NCBI RefSeq assembly: GCF_001650735.1
Contig: NZ_LXVY01000007.1
Span: 27,748 to 91,747, forward strand
Reading direction: 5' to 3'
Length of the DNA: 64,000 nucleotides
DNA from: Sphingomonas sp. TDK1
GTDB taxonomy: Bacteria > Pseudomonadota > Alphaproteobacteria > Sphingomonadales > Sphingomonadaceae
Part shown: positions 61,991 to 64,000 of the stretch, piece by piece
Position numbering within the stretch: position 1 is the first letter of the stretch
Layout of the letters: the number at the start of each line of letters is the position of its first letter
Translations under genes and position numbers: made by a program
Notes under the pieces: model-generated
The model's database searches: none
What the model saw: only the letters and a program-made list of their open reading frames with translations
Told to the model about the DNA's origin: nothing

Positions 61991-62419
61991 ATGACCATCG
62001 CGGGAATCCTCGAAGGCAAGGGGCACGATGTCGTCTCCATCGCCTCTACCAGCACCGTTGCGGAGGCGGTGGCGCTGCTTGCGGCACGCCGGATCGGGGC
62101 GGTGCCGGTCCTCGACAACGGGCAGGTGGTCGGGATCTTTTCCGAACGCGACGTGATCCACTGCATCGAGCGCGAAGGGGCGATCGGCCTTGAACTGCCG
62201 GTGTCGCGGGTGATGACCGCGCCGGCGATCACGGTCGGCCCGGAAGAGACGGTGCTCGGCGCGCTGGCGCTGATGACGCGGCGGCGCATCCGTCATCTGC
62301 CGGTGATCGACGGGCAGGCGGTGATCGGCTTCATCTCGATCGGCGATCTGGTGAAGTACCGGATCGACCGCATCGAGTCCGAAGCCGAGGCGATGCGCGC
62401 GTATATACAGGCAGCCTGA
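61991..62419 (+). CDS. CBS-domain protein
   Basis: A 142-residue cytoplasmic protein composed of two CBS domains: IASTSTVAEAVALLAARRIGAVPVLDNGQVVGIFSERDVI and the second around MTAPAITVGPEETVLGALALMTRRRIRHLPVID. CBS pairs bind adenine nucleotides and act as sensors. The partner is unknown; no enzyme or transporter is fused. It is divergent from the 98-aa membrane protein across 68 bases. Confidence 0.92.
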   Translation: MTIAGILEGKGHDVVSIASTSTVAEAVALLAARRIGAVPVLDNGQVVGIFSERDVIHCIEREGAIGLELPVSRVMTAPAITVGPEETVLGALALMTRRRIRHLPVIDGQAVIGFISIGDLVKYRIDRIESEAEAMRAYIQAA

Positions 62420-62425
62420 AGCGGC

Positions 62426-63904
62426 TCAGCCGGCGCGGTTGCGGACCAGCGCGATCGCTCCGGCGAGCGTCTCCCGGGCGAAGGCGAACAGCAGCGCGGT
62501 ATAGCTCGCGCCACCCACGCCGACGAGCAGCGCAAGCCGGGGCAGGGGCGCAAGCGGCGGCAGCTCCCGGTCGACGAGGGTGACAATCAGACCCATAGCC
62601 ACCGCCGCAAACACCGGCGCCGCAATCGCCTGGCCCAGCCGCCCATAGGTCACGCCGATCGCTGGCAGCGTGCGGTGCGCCGAAAGTGCGAGATATAGAG
62701 GATAGGCGACGTACCAGGCCGCGACGAGGCCCATGATTCCCCAATGTACGCCGATCAGGAAAGCGATCGGGAGGAACAGCGCCCCGGTAGCACCGTTGCG
62801 TGCGCTGATTCCGGGCCGGCCGCGCGCATCGCTGGCGGGGGCGAACAGCACCTGCAGCGTCATTAGCGGCATCACCAGCGCCAGCCCATGGACGACAGGC
62901 GCGACCTCCGCCCATTTCGGGCCTAGCACCACCGCGACGAGCGGCTCGGCTGTTGCGGCGAGCCCGATATAGAAGGGCATGGCAGCAAGTAAAATAAGCT
63001 GCGCCCCGCGCACAAAGGCTGCAGCGACCGCGCCTGCGTCGTCACGCATCTTCGCGTAGGCAGAGAAGGCGACTTCGTTGAGCGGCGGCACGAACTTCGA
63101 GACGAAGATCTGGGTAAGGAACAGGCTGGTCGTGTAGATGCCGAGCAGGTGCGGATCAAACATGCGGCCGGCGATGAATACATCCGCCTGGCTCTGCAGG
63201 AACCAGAAGACCTGCCCCGCCGCCATAATGCCGCCATAACGCGCCATGTCACCCGCGCCGCGGAAATCGAAGCTCGGCCAGACGAGCGCGCGCGCCGCTA
63301 CCGTCATGCCGATCGCCCGGGCGGCGAACAATACGATGGGCGCTGCGACCAGCGTCCAGACCCCCCAACCGTTATAGGCCCCGGTCAGCGCGGTGATCGC
63401 GCCGGCGAGCGCCGAGACGAAATTGACCTGCGCCTGTTTGGCGAAATCCATGGAGCGCGCGAGCAGCGCATAGGGCAGCGCGATAAAGGGCGTGCAGAGG
63501 TAGAGCAGCGCCTGCACCCGCAGCAGTTCCGCCACCATCGGCTGGCGATAATAGGCCGCGGCGAGCGGCGCTGCCGCGAACTGCATCGTTGCCAGTCCGC
63601 CGTTCAGGAGAAGCAGCATGCCGAACAGCTGGCGCTGCGCATGGTGCCCGGCATCCTTACGCTGGATCAGCGCGCTCGCCAGCCCATAACCGTTGAGCAT
63701 GTTGAGCAGCACGAGCACCACCTGCGTCATCGCGAACAGACCGTAGTCGGCGGGCGCGAGAATGCGGATGACAAGGAAGGTCGACGACCAGGTTAGCAGC
63801 TGCCCCAGTATCTGGGTGCCCGATCTCCAGATCACAGCCTTCCGAACCTGGTTTCGGAGCGATTCCGGGGCCTGATTCGGCGATTCGAGGGTTGATTCGG
63901 TCAC
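62426..63904 (-). CDS. Polysaccharide/lipid-linked flippase (Wzx/MOP superfamily)
   Basis: A 492-residue inner-membrane protein with about 12 to 14 helices. The N-terminal VIWRSGTQILGQLLTWSSTFLVIRILAPADYGLFAMTQV and the later RYGGIMAAGQVFWFLQSQADVFIAGRM are typical of lipopolysaccharide/exopolysaccharide translocases (PST/Wzx). The start is uncertain: a GTG (VTEST) at 63904 is used; the frame stays open to 63979 with an upstream ATG (MKIGSR). The last 80 bases of the window are AT-rich and probably contain its promoter. It may be part of a polysaccharide locus beyond the window edge. Confidence 0.88.
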   Translation of the reverse strand: MTESTLESPNQAPESLRNQVRKAVIWRSGTQILGQLLTWSSTFLVIRILAPADYGLFAMTQVVLVLLNMLNGYGLASALIQRKDAGHHAQRQLFGMLLLLNGGLATMQFAAAPLAAAYYRQPMVAELLRVQALLYLCTPFIALPYALLARSMDFAKQAQVNFVSALAGAITALTGAYNGWGVWTLVAAPIVLFAARAIGMTVAARALVWPSFDFRGAGDMARYGGIMAAGQVFWFLQSQADVFIAGRMFDPHLLGIYTTSLFLTQIFVSKFVPPLNEVAFSAYAKMRDDAGAVAAAFVRGAQLILLAAMPFYIGLAATAEPLVAVVLGPKWAEVAPVVHGLALVMPLMTLQVLFAPASDARGRPGISARNGATGALFLPIAFLIGVHWGIMGLVAAWYVAYPLYLALSAHRTLPAIGVTYGRLGQAIAAPVFAAVAMGLIVTLVDRELPPLAPLPRLALLVGVGGASYTALLFAFARETLAGAIALVRNRAG

Positions 63905-64000
63905 CCACACGCTATCGCACGCGTCGATTGAGAAGCCGTAAAGCACGGTTTTCCGAGGGTTTCTGGACCCAATTTTCAAAAAAGACAGAAAGTTTCATTT

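Overview
The window is GC-rich chromosomal DNA from an alphaproteobacterium, most likely a sphingomonad (Sphingomonas or a close relative). This rests on protein style and gene order, not on a database search: TonB receptors whose N-termini read IVVT, the order hisS-prfA-prmC-DUF4167, an aa3 oxidase cluster with ctaB, a small membrane protein and ctaG, and tandem DUF4139 proteins. There is no rRNA, no tRNA that I can recognise, no CRISPR array, no transposase and no phage gene. Coding density is very high and neighbouring genes often overlap by 1 to 8 bases.

Layout. 1-7915: cytochrome aa3 oxidase genes on the minus strand (ctaC, ctaD, a 94-aa protein, ctaB, a 56-aa membrane protein, ctaG, partial ctaE), interrupted by a plus-strand TonB-dependent siderophore receptor. 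8086-14512: a tightly packed plus-strand run, pyrE-pdxJ-acpS-lepB-AI-2E permease-maiA-second TonB receptor. 14497-19917: an envelope or glycolipid block with two GT4 glycosyltransferases, an unknown polytopic protein, a secreted DUF2141 protein and a GT39/ArnT-like membrane glycosyltransferase. 20186-26836: phoD behind a candidate Pho box, cob(I)alamin adenosyltransferase, the egtB-egtD ergothioneine pair, threonine aldolase and an EamA exporter.

26746-40520: mostly peptidases and exported hydrolases. These are an SDR protein, two tandem M28 peptidases, pepN, ubiB, an exported PHP-domain hydrolase, a DUF1345 protein with no normal start, ppa, an M61 peptidase and isoaspartyl peptidase. 40608-47569: a palindromic intergenic repeat, ispG, a frameshifted esterase, a small exported protein resembling the I9/S8 propeptide fold, 3-hydroxybutyryl-CoA dehydrogenase, PBP1A and an HNH protein. 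47669-55011: gluQ, a HIG1 protein, a sorbosone-dehydrogenase-like lipoprotein, a DUF2231 protein, a DUF4167 protein, prmC, prfA and hisS. 55123-64000: S1/P1 nuclease, phhA, EamA exporter, GNAT, SMR transporter, two DUF4139 proteins, a CBS protein and a polysaccharide flippase.

Most of this is ordinary core genome. The observation I consider most worth checking is a TonB-box-like segment (EIVVTGARV) placed after a polyproline linker in the middle of the second DUF4139 protein. It is not a receptor, yet the segment matches the N-terminal TonB box of a receptor in this same window. Other leads are the uncharacterised envelope cluster with paired dyads in its divergent promoter region, the free-standing I9-like protein, the tandem M28 peptidases coupled to an SDR gene, and two probable frame lesions (the esterase and DUF1345).
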